Below, piece after piece: positions 16,407-26,275 of a stretch of 27,379 bases of DNA. A model generated the notes under the pieces. It saw nothing but the letters and a program-made list of their open reading frames with translations, did no database searches and was not told where the DNA came from. The stretch is from Paracoccaceae bacterium (GTDB lineage Bacteria > Pseudomonadota > Alphaproteobacteria > Rhodobacterales > Rhodobacteraceae): contig DLZA01000213.1 in the NCBI GenBank assembly GCA_003447515.1, positions 1 through 27,379 on the forward strand, written 5' to 3'. Position 1 is the stretch's first letter, and each line of letters starts with the position of its first letter. The translations under genes were made by a program, and so were the position numbers.

Positions 16407-19313
16407 ATGTGTGCCGATATCCCCGAATACAAAGATACGTTGAATCTGCCTCAAACGGATTTCCCGATGCGGGCGGGTCTACCCGCTCGCGAGCCTGTAT
16501 GGTTGGAACGCTGGGCTAAGCAAGACATCTATCACACACAACGCAAAAACGCTGAAGGGCGTCCGCCGTTTATCCTGCACGATGGACCGCCTTACGCAAA
16601 TGGGAATTTACATATTGGCCATGCGCTGAACAAAATTCTTAAGGATTTCATTGTGCGCAGCCAACAGATGATGGGTAAGGATGCACGGTACGTTCCGGGT
16701 TGGGATTGTCATGGTCTACCGATCGAGTGGAAGATCGAAGAACAGTATCGTAAAAAGGGTAAAAACAAAGACGACGTGCCTGTGGTTGAACTGCGCAATG
16801 AGTGCCGCAAGTTTGCAGATGGTTGGGTAGATATCCAGCGGGATGAGTTCAAACGTTTGGGCGTTCAGGGCAACTGGGAAGATCCGTATTTGACGATGAA
16901 TTTTTCGTCTGAGGCGGTGATTGCTGAGGAGTTCATGAAATTCGTCATGAATGGTGCGCTGTACCAAGGATCAAAACCTGTGATGTGGTCACCGATTGAA
17001 CAGACAGCACTTGCTGAAGCAGAAGTGGAATACCACGATAAAGATAGCTTTACCGTTTGGGTAAAGTTTAAGGTGGTGGGTGACAGTGATTTAGCTGATG
17101 CGTTTGTCGTGATCTGGACCACAACGCCTTGGACCATGCCGAGCAACAAAGCGGTAGTTTACGGTGAGAACATTTCCTACGGACTTTTCGAAGTAACCAG
17201 CACGCCTGATGAAAGCTGGGCGAATGTTGGAGACAAGTTTATTTTGGCTGATAACCTTGCAGCCGATGTGATGATGAAAGCGCGGTTGGAAGGTGGACAG
17301 TATCAGCGTGTGCGCGATGTTCCTGCGTCTGATTTGGAAGACCTGGGCCTGTCGCACCCGCTTGCTCGCGCCGAGGGTGCCAATGGAGAGTGGGATGACG
17401 TTCGTGATTTCCGCGCTGCCGAGTTTGTAACTGATACAGAGGGTACCGGTTTTGTGCACTGTGCACCGTCCCACGGGATGGATGAATATGAGCTTTATCG
17501 TGATCTAAATATGCTGGAACAGGTGATCACTTATAACGTGATGGACGATGGGTCGTTCCGGGCTGATTTGCCGTTCTTTGGCGGAAAGTACATTTTGTCT
17601 CGCAAAGGTGGTGAGGGCGACGCAAATAAAGCGGTGATTGATAAACTTGTTGAGGTTGGTGGTTTGCTCGCGCGCGGTAAGGTTAAACATAGCTACCCCC
17701 ATTCATGGCGTTCAAAAGCACCCGTTATTTATCGTAACACACCGCAGTGGTTTGCGGCAATTGATAAACCAGTGGGTGGCGATAACACTTATGGAAAAAC
17801 GATCCGTGAGCGGGCCTTGAACTCTATCGATAAACTGGTGAATTGGACTCCAGTGACGGGGCGTAATCGTTTACACAGCATGATCGAAGCTCGTCCTGAT
17901 TGGGTGTTGTCACGTCAGCGGGCATGGGGTGTTCCATTGACGTGTTTTACCCGCAGGGGTGTCTTGCCAACTGATCCAAATTATATTTTGCGCGATGATG
18001 CAGTGAATATGCGTATCGCAGCCGCTTTTCGAGCAGAGGGTGCCGATTGTTGGTATGAAGAAGGTGCGAAGGCGCGGTTCCTTGGCGACGCGTTTAACCA
18101 TGATGATTGGGACCAGGTTTTTGATATCCTAGATGTCTGGTTTGATTCAGGTTCCACACACTCCTTTGTCGTGCGTGATCGTGAGGATGGTTCACCCGAT
18201 GGGCTAGCAGATGTGTATCTCGAGGGCACTGACCAGCATCGTGGTTGGTTCCATTCCTCAATGTTGCAAGCCTGTGGCACCAAAGGTCGAGCGCCGTATA
18301 AGGCGGTCGTGACGCATGGATTTACGCTCGATGAAAAAGGCATGAAGATGTCAAAATCCATAGGGAACACGATTGTGCCTGAGACGATTGTGAAACAATA
18401 CGGCGCTGATATTTTACGGCTTTGGGTGGCGCAGACTGATTTTACTGCGGATCAGCGGATTGGGCCTGAAATTCTGAAGGGCGTGGCGGACAGTTACCGC
18501 CGTTTACGTAACACGTTGCGATTTATGCTAGGGAATTTACATGGATTTAACGATGCAGAGCGTGTAAAGCCATCCGATATGCCAGAGTTGGAACGGTGGG
18601 TTTTGCATCGTTTGGCAGAGTTAGATTTGGTGGTCCGTGAAGGCTATGCGGCATTTAACTTCCAAGGAGTTTTGCAGCAGTTATTTCAATTCGCAACGGT
18701 GGATTTATCGGCAGTTTATTTTGATATCCGTAAGGATGTTTTATATTGTGACCGCGATGATACTTTGTCTCGACGCTCTGCCCGGACTGTTCTGGACATC
18801 CTGTTTGAACGTCTAACGACATGGCTAGCTCCGATGTTAGTATTCACCATGGAAGATGTTTGGTTGCAAAGGCACCCTGGAGAAGATAGCTCGGTTCATT
18901 TGCGCGATTTTGCCGAGACTCCTGCCACGTGGCTGGACGCCGATTTGGCGACTAAGTGGGACGCAATCCGTAAGGTGCGTCGTGTTGTGACAGGGGCTAT
19001 TGAGGTGCAGCGTCGTGAGAAGGTCATTGGAGCAAGTCTCGAGGCTGCACCTACGGTTTATGTGAGTGATGTGGCTGTGTTAGAAATGCTTAAGTCGATA
19101 CCTTTTGATGACATCTGCATTACTTCGGGCATTTCGGTGTTGGGCGGCGCTGCTCCAGAGGGTGCGTTTACGATGCCTGACACACAGGGTGTGGCAGTAA
19201 TGTTTGACACGGCTGAGGGTGAAAAGTGTCAGCGATGTTGGAAAATCCTACCCGATGTTGGGACGCATTCACATGCGGGTGTGTGTGGGCGGTGCGAAGA
19301 GGCGCTCAGCTAA
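16407..19313 (+). CDS. ileS: Isoleucyl-tRNA synthetase
   Basis: 968 residues, class Ia synthetase that charges tRNA-Ile with isoleucine in the cytoplasm. The HIGH motif is at residues 69-72 (GNLHIGHALNK) and KMSKS at 647-651. The editing (CP1) domain lies between, with VIWTTTPWTMPSNKAV as its threonine-rich motif. DVWFDSGSTHSFV and the tRNA-proximal GTDQHRGWFHSS are typical. The C-terminus carries a zinc-knuckle-like pair CQRCW ... CGRCEEAL. ATG 16407 has GGAG 8 nt upstream. It is transcribed alone in this window, downstream of a region with a possible broken lipoprotein gene and convergent with the DUF1643 gene. Nothing unusual in the catalytic motifs. Confidence 0.97.
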   Translation: MCADIPEYKDTLNLPQTDFPMRAGLPAREPVWLERWAKQDIYHTQRKNAEGRPPFILHDGPPYANGNLHIGHALNKILKDFIVRSQQMMGKDARYVPGWDCHGLPIEWKIEEQYRKKGKNKDDVPVVELRNECRKFADGWVDIQRDEFKRLGVQGNWEDPYLTMNFSSEAVIAEEFMKFVMNGALYQGSKPVMWSPIEQTALAEAEVEYHDKDSFTVWVKFKVVGDSDLADAFVVIWTTTPWTMPSNKAVVYGENISYGLFEVTSTPDESWANVGDKFILADNLAADVMMKARLEGGQYQRVRDVPASDLEDLGLSHPLARAEGANGEWDDVRDFRAAEFVTDTEGTGFVHCAPSHGMDEYELYRDLNMLEQVITYNVMDDGSFRADLPFFGGKYILSRKGGEGDANKAVIDKLVEVGGLLARGKVKHSYPHSWRSKAPVIYRNTPQWFAAIDKPVGGDNTYGKTIRERALNSIDKLVNWTPVTGRNRLHSMIEARPDWVLSRQRAWGVPLTCFTRRGVLPTDPNYILRDDAVNMRIAAAFRAEGADCWYEEGAKARFLGDAFNHDDWDQVFDILDVWFDSGSTHSFVVRDREDGSPDGLADVYLEGTDQHRGWFHSSMLQACGTKGRAPYKAVVTHGFTLDEKGMKMSKSIGNTIVPETIVKQYGADILRLWVAQTDFTADQRIGPEILKGVADSYRRLRNTLRFMLGNLHGFNDAERVKPSDMPELERWVLHRLAELDLVVREGYAAFNFQGVLQQLFQFATVDLSAVYFDIRKDVLYCDRDDTLSRRSARTVLDILFERLTTWLAPMLVFTMEDVWLQRHPGEDSSVHLRDFAETPATWLDADLATKWDAIRKVRRVVTGAIEVQRREKVIGASLEAAPTVYVSDVAVLEMLKSIPFDDICITSGISVLGGAAPEGAFTMPDTQGVAVMFDTAEGEKCQRCWKILPDVGTHSHAGVCGRCEEALS

Positions 19314-19335
19314 ATTTAAGGACTTTGTGAGGTTT

Positions 19336-19355
19336 TTCCTAAGGCCTTTTAGGAA
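19336..19355. terminator. Stem-loop between convergent ileS and DUF1643 genes
   Basis: TTCCTAA and TTAGGAA pair over 7 bp around GGCCTT, 22 nt after the ileS stop and 18 nt beyond the DUF1643 stop. A T run precedes rather than follows it on the plus strand, and no T run follows it on the minus strand. It sits where a bidirectional terminator is expected but is not canonical. Confidence 0.35.
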
Positions 19356-19372
19356 CATTAAATTAGTAAGAG

Positions 19373-19879
19373 CTAGCGCCAAAGCTTGGGTTGTGTCGAG
19401 TAACCGATGTAGAGCGGGTGTTTCGGGTGGCCAGCTTTGGACAGGCCCAGATGGTAAAGGGATTTTGGTTGTGCACGCAGCATCGTTTCCATTTCGGGGC
19501 CACGATTAAGATGCTCGCCGTGTGTGCCCCATGCGCAGATTATGGTGTCTGCAGTTTTTGCAGCGCTTAAGATTGTGGCGTCGTTATCGGGGCCGGTTGG
19601 ATCGGTTTGTGCGCGCATAACCTTGGGATCAGTGGCGCGGTAGGCGAAGATATTAGTCACTGTGAAAGCGACAAAGCCAAGGGAACGGGCGCGCCGTTCG
19701 CAACGCTCAACTGTTGGGTCATTCTGAATTTCGGTCGCTTTGGAAGGGTTGAGCATAATAAAAAGGGCATGTTTGCCTGTGTCACCCCATGTGCGGGTTA
19801 GTGTGTACCGGTAATTTTCACAATCTGAATAGATGGCGATACTGGCAGCGTCGCCCTTTTGATGCTTACGCTCAATCAT
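19373..19879 (-). CDS. DUF1643 domain protein
   Basis: 168 residues matching the DUF1643 family by its conserved stretches: [10 protein letters not shown] near the N-terminus, [57 protein letters not shown] and the C-terminal [15 protein letters not shown]. No biochemical role is established for the family to my knowledge. The strictly conserved LNPS-A, NDPT and HP-HPLY motifs suggest an enzyme. No signal peptide or membrane segment. It overlaps the truB stop by 8 nt, so it is translationally coupled to truB and is the last gene of the rbfA-truB cluster; whether this implies an RNA-linked job is unknown. Confidence 0.85.
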   Translation of the reverse strand: MIERKHQKGDAASIAIYSDCENYRYTLTRTWGDTGKHALFIMLNPSKATEIQNDPTVERCERRARSLGFVAFTVTNIFAYRATDPKVMRAQTDPTGPDNDATILSAAKTADTIICAWGTHGEHLNRGPEMETMLRAQPKSLYHLGLSKAGHPKHPLYIGYSTQPKLWR

Positions 19880-20783
19880 GTTTTACAAAAACCCGGGTGG
19901 GATGCAGTTCACCTGCTTTGTAGATGCCTATGGCGATGGGTTCATCATTACAGGCGACCCAAGCTTCGTCCCCATATTCTAGGTTTGAAGTTATAACCAT
20001 TGCTGGGTTGCCGTTACGCAATTTGCCAACCTGTTCTGGTTTACACGCGAGGCGAGGAAGGTCATCGAGGCCGATCTCCAATGGATGGAGATATTCATCT
20101 AATTCTGGTGTTTTAGCAAGTGTATCAATTTGTTCGATGGTGATGCCATCCAAGGCTTCGAATGGGCCAGACCAGATACGGCGCAAGTCGCGCACATGGC
20201 CGTGACAGCCAAGGATTTTGCCCAGATCCCTTGCGATGGAGCGTACATAGCCGCCTTTACCGCAAATGAGTTCTAGCGTGACATGGTCTGCATCAGGACG
20301 TGCGAGTAGTTTGAGACCTTCGACGTAAAGATCGCGAGGAGCGATTTCGACGTCTTCTCCTTTACGGGCAAGTTTATAAGCTCTTTGGCCGTCGATTTTT
20401 ATTGCAGAGAATTGTGGTGGGATTTGTTTAATGTCACCGATGAACTGGCGAAGGGCAGCAATAATTTCTTTGTCTGTTGGGCGCATCTCACTCTCTGCGA
20501 TTATCGTGCCCTCGGCGTCATCGGTGTTGGTAGCTTGACCAAAGCGTATAGTAAAAGTGTAGGCTTTTAGTGCGTCGGTTATGTAAGGAACAGTCTTAGT
20601 CGCTTCACCTAAAGCTACGGCTAAAACACCTGTGGCATCTGGATCAAGTGTGCCTGCATGGCCTGCTTTGTTTGCAGTGAGTGCCCACTTGACTTTATTC
20701 ACTATGGCGGTGCTAGTCATGCCTGCTGGTTTATCCACGACAAGCCAACCCGATATGTTGCGTCCATTTTTCTTGCGCGCCAT
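19872..20783 (-). CDS. truB: tRNA pseudouridine(55) synthase TruB
   Basis: 303 residues, normal for the family. It makes pseudouridine 55 in the T-loop of tRNAs. The catalytic aspartate is Asp48 in [21 protein letters not shown], the TruB signature. Also seen are [13 protein letters not shown] at the N-terminus, [35 protein letters not shown] and the [15 protein letters not shown] segment. Start ATG 20783 is immediately adjacent to the stop codon of the upstream glycosidase-like gene, and its end overlaps the DUF1643 gene. Pairing with rbfA upstream is common in bacteria, though here infB is not adjacent and another gene lies between. Confidence 0.96.
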   Translation of the reverse strand: MARKKNGRNISGWLVVDKPAGMTSTAIVNKVKWALTANKAGHAGTLDPDATGVLAVALGEATKTVPYITDALKAYTFTIRFGQATNTDDAEGTIIAESEMRPTDKEIIAALRQFIGDIKQIPPQFSAIKIDGQRAYKLARKGEDVEIAPRDLYVEGLKLLARPDADHVTLELICGKGGYVRSIARDLGKILGCHGHVRDLRRIWSGPFEALDGITIEQIDTLAKTPELDEYLHPLEIGLDDLPRLACKPEQVGKLRNGNPAMVITSNLEYGDEAWVACNDEPIAIGIYKAGELHPTRVFVKHD

Positions 20784-21518
20784 CTATTCGTCCTCAACTA
20801 CAGCTATGATTGGGCCGAGTTGTTGGAAGCCAAAGTCAGACCGTTTGAGGGCACGCGCGTGCAGGCGAGATATATTGCCGTCAAAATAGAGTGCTTGATC
20901 AAGTTCTAAAGCATCGCGGAAATAGCTGCCAAAATCGTGAAATGTGACCGTGTTATTTGAGATTACAAAAACTGCTTTGGAGCCATCCGTGGATGTTCCA
21001 ACACCGTTGCGGATATATTTAGAGACACTGTTCTTAAGAAAGCGTGGGTGTAATGCCCCGTCGATAACCAGCATAGGGCCAGATTGTGTGGCATGTTGAC
21101 AGATTGGTTTATTTTTTTGGAATGTATGTGTCTCTATCACCTTAGCACTTGTATCGCGAACGCAAAAGACGCCGTTGGGTACTAGGCCAAAATTTCCGGG
21201 ACCTGCTGAGGTTATCAAGCCTTTTAGTTTCTTACCATTTTCCACGTAATAACCGACTGGATCGCGTTGTTCATGATACATGCCTGCATTCATTGCAAAA
21301 ACGAGTTTTTTGCCTTGGTCCATTAGAGCGCGTTCGAGTGTTGTGAACTGGCCATAAGGTCTTCCGTCTGATTTGTAGAGATATAACTCAATATTAGACG
21401 ATTTGACGTTTACTGAGCATTTTGTGTAGCTGTTCCCTTCAAAGTATTCGTCTGCGCACTCGATGGCTAGTGTTGGGCTTGCTAAACAGATAATCAGGGC
21501 AACGAGTTTAGCCTTCAT
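20784..21518 (-). CDS. Exported phosphodiester glycosidase-like (NAGPA/DUF2233) protein
   Basis: 244 residues with an N-terminal signal peptide ([17 protein letters not shown], cleavage probably near residue 18), so periplasmic or secreted. It matches the phosphodiester glycosidase/NAGPA-like family through [46 protein letters not shown] and the ALYFDGNIS segment. The family removes sugars from phosphodiester-linked substrates; the actual bacterial substrate is usually unknown. Four cysteines in the mature part could form disulfides. It overlaps the rbfA stop by 11 nt and abuts truB, so it is co-translated inside a ribosome/tRNA maturation cluster despite its extracytoplasmic location. Role there not inferable. 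Confidence 0.85.
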   Translation of the reverse strand: MKAKLVALIICLASPTLAIECADEYFEGNSYTKCSVNVKSSNIELYLYKSDGRPYGQFTTLERALMDQGKKLVFAMNAGMYHEQRDPVGYYVENGKKLKGLITSAGPGNFGLVPNGVFCVRDTSAKVIETHTFQKNKPICQHATQSGPMLVIDGALHPRFLKNSVSKYIRNGVGTSTDGSKAVFVISNNTVTFHDFGSYFRDALELDQALYFDGNISRLHARALKRSDFGFQQLGPIIAVVEDE

Positions 21519-21909
21519 CGTCTTGTAAATCCTGTCTTACGACATCTTGGTCTAGTAAGCGGCGGGTTTCATCCATGTGATCGAAGGTTTGATCATAGAC
21601 GAATTTCAGGTCAGGTGAATATTTCAGGGTTATGTGCTTATTAATGGCGCGACGCAGTTCATGTTTGTTGCGGTTGAGTGCCGCGATGACCACATCGGCA
21701 TTCATGCCACCCAAAGGAGAAACATGCACGATAGCCATGCGCAGATCAGGTGTGGCGCGGACTTCGCCGACTGTCACAGAAACATGTGCCAGGTCAGGGT
21801 CATGGATGTCTCCACGCGCTAGTGTTTCAGCAAGCGAGCGGCGGATTAATTCACCAACGCGCAGTTGTCTTTGGCTTGGGCCAGCAGATGAAAACGTATT
21901 TTTTGCCAT
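21508..21909 (-). CDS. rbfA: 30S ribosome-binding factor RbfA
   Basis: 133 residues. RbfA binds the 30S subunit and helps mature the 16S rRNA 5' end, and is important in cold. Recognisable family stretches are [27 protein letters not shown], a helix then ITVTEV-like [26 protein letters not shown] (the KH-like core) and [30 protein letters not shown] 21909 is preceded by GAGGA. It is first in a four-gene minus-strand cluster and divergent from dapB, with about 130 nt between the starts where promoters for both must lie, though I could not assign hexamers. Confidence 0.95.
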   Translation of the reverse strand: MAKNTFSSAGPSQRQLRVGELIRRSLAETLARGDIHDPDLAHVSVTVGEVRATPDLRMAIVHVSPLGGMNADVVIAALNRNKHELRRAINKHITLKYSPDLKFVYDQTFDHMDETRRLLDQDVVRQDLQDDEG

Positions 21910-22038
21910 GTTGTATCCTCTATGGCATCGTTTAGGGCAGAAAACGCGCTGTTACAACATTGGTTTGGGCAGTCTGGGGTTTGACTCTGTTGTTCATCAA
22001 GGTAAAGCCGAAGAAAGATTCACTTAAGGATGAAATCA

Positions 22039-22854
22039 ATGACTGATCTGCCTGCGATTGCGATTGTTGGAGCTTCTGGACGTATGGGCCAGATGTTGAT
22101 TAAGACCGTTCTGGATAGCGATATTTGTGTTTTGGCGGGTGTGACTGAGCGTGCTGGGCACGATTGGGTAGGTAAGGATCTGGGTGCTTGCATGGGTGGT
22201 TCTGGTATTGGTGTTATTGTTTCTGACGATCCTCTGGAAGTGTTTGCAAATTCGCAGGCTGTGATTGATTTCACATCTCCAGCGGCATCTGTGGCGCATG
22301 CAGCGTTGTGTGCACAGGCGCGAGCAGTGCACGTGATTGGAACTACTGGGATGATGGACGAGGACATGAATAAACTACGGGCTGCCGCGCGTCATGCACC
22401 GATTGTTCAGGCGGGCAACATGAGCCTTGGTGTAAATTTACTAGTACAACTGACAAAAAAAGTGGCAGCGGCGCTAGATGCAGATTTTGATATAGAGGTG
22501 ATAGAAGCGCACCACCGCCATAAAGTCGATGCGCCAAGTGGTACTGCGTTGATGCTGGGTGAAGCTGCTGCGAACGGGCGCGGTGTTTCTCTTAAGGATG
22601 TACGCAATAGTGGGCGAGATGGGATCACGGGCGCGCGTAAGCGTGGAGATATTGGTTTTACTGCTATTCGTGGCGGTGACATTATTGGTGAGCATGATGT
22701 TTTGTTCGCGGCGGATGGAGAACAGATTGTGTTGCGCCATGCAGCTACGGATCGTGTTGTGTTTGCGCGAGGTGCGTTAAAGGCGGCACTTTGGGGGCAG
22801 AGTAAAGAACCTGGGCTTTATAGCATGTTGGATGTGCTAGGTTTAGGGGACTAA
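22039..22854 (+). CDS. dapB: 4-hydroxy-tetrahydrodipicolinate reductase
   Basis: 271 residues from ATG 22039, chosen because AAGGA (22026-22030) lies 8 nt upstream; an in-frame ATG at 22030 would overlap that site and add three residues. It reduces the DapA product with NAD(P)H in the lysine/diaminopimelate pathway. The N-terminal Rossmann motif is [14 protein letters not shown]. The substrate site carries [19 protein letters not shown], with the catalytic His158-His159 and Lys162, and the cap includes [21 protein letters not shown]. Normal length and complete motifs. It is divergent from rbfA and convergent with the SdhAF4 gene; the 68-nt gap after it shows no strong terminator. Confidence 0.96.
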   Translation: MTDLPAIAIVGASGRMGQMLIKTVLDSDICVLAGVTERAGHDWVGKDLGACMGGSGIGVIVSDDPLEVFANSQAVIDFTSPAASVAHAALCAQARAVHVIGTTGMMDEDMNKLRAAARHAPIVQAGNMSLGVNLLVQLTKKVAAALDADFDIEVIEAHHRHKVDAPSGTALMLGEAAANGRGVSLKDVRNSGRDGITGARKRGDIGFTAIRGGDIIGEHDVLFAADGEQIVLRHAATDRVVFARGALKAALWGQSKEPGLYSMLDVLGLGD

Positions 22855-22922
22855 AGCGCTTAGAATGTTGTCTAAAAACCTCTTAAAGATAACGGTTGCT
22901 GTCATAAATTATTCTAATAGGC

Positions 22923-23105
22923 TTAGAAATCTGAAGTGATACCTTTTTTTTCCCAATCCCCAAATCGGGTAGGCTCGGGGCCTTCGCGACCGCCGAGTTC
23001 GTTGGGCATGTCTGTTTTTGGAGTGGCCTTTTTGCGTTCCCGCGCTTCTGCCAGCGCGCGCTCTGCGGCCTTTGCCAACTTTTGAGCTTTTTTAGTATCT
23101 GTCAT
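22923..23105 (-). CDS. DUF1674 protein, succinate dehydrogenase assembly factor 4-like
   Basis: A 60-residue protein with a Lys/Ala/Glu-rich helical N-terminus and the hallmark C-terminus ELGGREGPEPTRFGDWEKKG followed by ITSDF, which is the DUF1674/SdhAF4 signature. In mitochondria and alphaproteobacteria this family binds the flavinylated SdhA subunit and protects it during assembly of succinate dehydrogenase. ATG 23105 has GAGGA about 10 nt upstream. No sdh genes are in the window, so the factor is encoded apart from its client. It is divergent from rsmB. The very short, highly conserved C-terminus makes the call safe. Confidence 0.92.
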   Translation of the reverse strand: MTDTKKAQKLAKAAERALAEARERKKATPKTDMPNELGGREGPEPTRFGDWEKKGITSDF

Positions 23106-23182
23106 TTGTGTGTATCCTCTTTAACAGTTAGTTAGGCCCCGATGCCCTTTTTGGCAAGCTGGCTACTTGGATAGGAGTCTCC

Positions 23183-24466
23183 ATGTATACTACAACGGTT
23201 TCGGCTAGATTTGGGGCATTGGCCCTGATCCATGCGGTTTTGATGGATAAGCAGATGCTCGGTGACACTATCTCGCGTGAGGATGGGCCCTTATCCAATC
23301 TCGCGCCGGCTGATCGTGCGCGCGCGCAAAGCTTGGCAGCGCTCACATTGCGGCACATGTCGAGACTTGACGTAATTTTGGATAGGTTTCTAGAGCACAA
23401 ACCGCCACTTCGGGCGTTGAATGCATTGCGTGTATGCGCGGCAGAGATCATTCTAGATGGTATTCCTGCACATGGAGCCGTGAATGCTGCGGTGGAAATT
23501 GTGCGGGGAAGCACTAAGACAAAGCACTTGGGTGGTATGGTCAATGCCGTTGGGCGCAAACTAGGACGGCTTGAAGTTGAGAGCCTGCAAGATTTGCCAG
23601 TGCCACGACTACCCAAGGCCTTACGCGGTGCGATCGTGAAGGCGTTTGGAGAAGTTGCAACTGTGGCGATTGAGCGAGCACATTTGGAGCGTCCACCCTT
23701 TGATTTGTCATTGCGTGATCCATCTAAGGCGGCGGAATGGGCTGAAACACTGGGCGCGGATATTTTACCAACAGGCAGCTTGAGATTGCGTAAGTCAGTG
23801 CAGATTTCAGCTATGGATGGTTATGAACCAGGTGAATGGTGGGTTCAGGATGCTGCGGCGGCGATGCCTGTTCGCTTGTTTAGCGATTTAAAAGGAAAGC
23901 GTGTTCTCGATCTATGTGCCGCGCCTGGTGGTAAGACTATGCAGTTGTGCGCGGCTGGGGCTAAGGTTACTGCGCTCGATTTGTCACCAGAGCGAATGCA
24001 CCGCGTGATGGAGAACGCGCGACGGATGGGATTTAAACTACAAATGGAGGTGGCAAATGTGATGAACTGGGAACCTAATGCCCCGTTTGATGCTATCCTT
24101 TTGGATGTGCCGTGTTCGGCTACGGGTACTATTCGGCGGCATCCTGATTTGCCCTATGTGCGTCCCTCACTTGATTTGAAACCGTTGCTTAGCTTGCAGA
24201 AAGCGATGCTGAGCCGTGCCATTGGTTGGCTAAAGCCACACGGGCAGATGGTTTATGCTACGTGTTCCCTAATTCCGGCTGAAGGTGAACGTCAGATTGC
24301 GCGATTGTTAGAAGAAAGCGATATGCGCGAAGGAACCATTGATGCGGCTGCGTTGGGTTTGGATCCAGATTGGAAAGCATCACAAGGTGCACTTCGTTTG
24401 CGGCCTGATTACTGGTCTGACTTGGGTGGTATGGATGGGTTTTATATGGCTTTATTGTACAAGTAG
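23183..24466 (+). CDS. rsmB: 16S rRNA m5C967-type methyltransferase RsmB
   Basis: 427 residues. An N-terminal NusB-like helical RNA-binding domain (about 1-140) is followed by a Rossmann SAM-dependent methyltransferase. The SAM motif is VLDLCAAPGGKTMQL (around 241-255), followed by TALDLSPERM. Motif IV is LLDVPCSATGTIRRHPD, with Cys311 as the release cysteine, and motif VI is YATCSLIPAEGE, with Cys361 as the nucleophile that attacks C6 of the cytosine. AGGAG lies 5 nt before ATG 23183. It methylates 16S rRNA during small-subunit assembly. It is followed after 60 nt by the heparinase-like gene and then purH, a gene order common in Rhodobacterales. Confidence 0.95.
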   Translation: MYTTTVSARFGALALIHAVLMDKQMLGDTISREDGPLSNLAPADRARAQSLAALTLRHMSRLDVILDRFLEHKPPLRALNALRVCAAEIILDGIPAHGAVNAAVEIVRGSTKTKHLGGMVNAVGRKLGRLEVESLQDLPVPRLPKALRGAIVKAFGEVATVAIERAHLERPPFDLSLRDPSKAAEWAETLGADILPTGSLRLRKSVQISAMDGYEPGEWWVQDAAAAMPVRLFSDLKGKRVLDLCAAPGGKTMQLCAAGAKVTALDLSPERMHRVMENARRMGFKLQMEVANVMNWEPNAPFDAILLDVPCSATGTIRRHPDLPYVRPSLDLKPLLSLQKAMLSRAIGWLKPHGQMVYATCSLIPAEGERQIARLLEESDMREGTIDAAALGLDPDWKASQGALRLRPDYWSDLGGMDGFYMALLYK

Positions 24467-24526
24467 TAATGACAGTGCACGCACTGCCCCCTATATGTTG
24501 GAAAAAAAGCAGGCTTATAAATCAAA

Positions 24527-26230
24527 ATGACGAGGGCATCACAGGTTCTGCACTACCCCACGGCGGAACGGCGCAGCTTGCGTCGCGTTTGGTCACGCTT
24601 GGCGGATTGTATTGCGATTTGGACGGCGTGGCTTGTACCGTCTGCTAAGGGGTTTGTGTTTAAACCGGAGCCGAAATTTCATGGTGAAGCCGCACTTGGT
24701 TTGCAGCTGTTGGATGGACATTATTTGGTGCGTGGGAATATTCATGAAAAGCCAGGTTCGACTCCCTGGGGTTTGAAGAACCTTGACGCTGATCAGCTTA
24801 TGCATTTGCACGGGTTTACATGGCTTGATGATGTTGCCGCGGTTGATACGCCAGAGGCACGCGCCAAAGTGCAGGCTTGGGTATTTGACTGGATGGAGCG
24901 GTATGGCCGTGGGCGGACTGAAGGCTGGGACGCTGATGTAGTGGGGCAAAGAGTGATATGGTGGATCAATCATGCAATACTGATCCTGCATGAGGTGGAG
25001 CAAGCACAGTCTGAATCATTTTTCCGCAGCTTAAGTCATCAGGCACGCTTTCTTCGCAAACGCTGGAAATCGGTGCGTCCAGGTTTACGACGGTTTGAGG
25101 CTTTGACGGGACTTGTCTACTCTGGGCTTTTGCTTGAGGCACAGGGACATATATTAAAACCTGCGTTAAAGCTACTAGGCCGTGAGTGCGCGCGTGAAAT
25201 TGGGGCTGACGGAAGCATTTCCAGCCGCAATCCAGAAGAACTGGCGAAGATTTTCATACTGTTATCTTGGGTCGATCAAGTGATCAGTGATCAGAAACAA
25301 TCGGCTAATTCTGAAATATTGCTCGCGCTAGAGCGGCTTACGCCTGCTATTCGGGCGTTGCGGCTTGGTGATGGATCTATGGCCCAGTTTCACGGCGGTG
25401 CCACCGGACAGGCGGGTCGTGTGGATCAGGCCCTGGCGGATGTGAGCATTCGTAATGCAGCGCGAATTGGTGGGTCGATGGGATATTCTCGTTTGTCCGC
25501 TTTGGGCACAGTTTTGGTGATGGATACGGGTAAAATGCCTGCAATGGAGCATTTATATAATGCGCATGCTGGCGTGTTGTCGTTTGAGATGTCGTCGGGC
25601 CGTATGCCTGTTTTAGTGAATATGGGGCCTGCGCATGGACATACGCCAAAAGTCAAAAATGAATCCCGCGCAACAACCGCGCATAATGCATCAGTTTTGG
25701 ACAAGACGTCGTCTGCTCGTTTTTTAGAAAATGGTCGAGCTTTGCAGTGGATAGCCGTGCCCAGTCAAGTGACCATGCAAAAAAACGACAACGAATTTGG
25801 GCAAGCAATTTTGGCCCAGCATGATGGGTATCGACAGTCTCACGGATTGATTCATGAACGACAATTGGCGTTGGTGCATGCGGGCAATGAGGTGCAGGGC
25901 GAAGAAAGGTTTTTCGCGCGAACGACTGCACAGCGTGTGCGATTTGGTGGGCGGGCAGATGAAAAGGGCAAGATCCCGTTCGCAACGCATTTTCATGTAC
26001 ACCCTGACGCACATGTGACATTACTATCGCAAGGGTCTATCGCGTCGATTGTGCTTCAGAACGATGAAAATTGGTTCTTACGTTCTGATGGGAACAAGAT
26101 TGAGCTGCGAGATACGATTTTTATTGAACAGGGACGAATAAAGCCTCGTGCGACACAAGAGATTGTGGTCATGGGTTTTGTTGTGAATTATGAGGGCCGC
26201 ATTAGCTGGACTTTGACGCGACAAACCTGA
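24527..26230 (+). CDS. Heparinase II/III family protein
   Basis: 567 residues with the two-part architecture of the heparinase II/III-like family. The N-terminal alpha/alpha toroid is rich in Trp and Arg (WDADVVGQRVIWWINHAILIL, LSHQARFLRKRWKSVRPGLRRFEALTGLVYSG, EIGADGSISSRNPEE, GDGSMAQFHGG). The C-terminal beta-sandwich begins around residue 330 (SGRMPVLVNMG, RATTAHNASVLD, HDGYRQSHGLIHERQLAL, FATHFHVHPDAHV). Family members cleave uronic-acid polysaccharides by elimination, and the WD-VGQR and FHGG motifs are kept. No signal peptide is evident, so its site and substrate are unclear; in alphaproteobacteria it is conserved beside rsmB and purH, suggesting an envelope or housekeeping role rather than heparin use. 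The ribosome site is weak. Confidence 0.87.
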   Translation: MTRASQVLHYPTAERRSLRRVWSRLADCIAIWTAWLVPSAKGFVFKPEPKFHGEAALGLQLLDGHYLVRGNIHEKPGSTPWGLKNLDADQLMHLHGFTWLDDVAAVDTPEARAKVQAWVFDWMERYGRGRTEGWDADVVGQRVIWWINHAILILHEVEQAQSESFFRSLSHQARFLRKRWKSVRPGLRRFEALTGLVYSGLLLEAQGHILKPALKLLGRECAREIGADGSISSRNPEELAKIFILLSWVDQVISDQKQSANSEILLALERLTPAIRALRLGDGSMAQFHGGATGQAGRVDQALADVSIRNAARIGGSMGYSRLSALGTVLVMDTGKMPAMEHLYNAHAGVLSFEMSSGRMPVLVNMGPAHGHTPKVKNESRATTAHNASVLDKTSSARFLENGRALQWIAVPSQVTMQKNDNEFGQAILAQHDGYRQSHGLIHERQLALVHAGNEVQGEERFFARTTAQRVRFGGRADEKGKIPFATHFHVHPDAHVTLLSQGSIASIVLQNDENWFLRSDGNKIELRDTIFIEQGRIKPRATQEIVVMGFVVNYEGRISWTLTRQT

Positions 26231-26275
26231 TCTGACAGAACTGTACTGACACACTAAAGGATACAAACCACTCCT

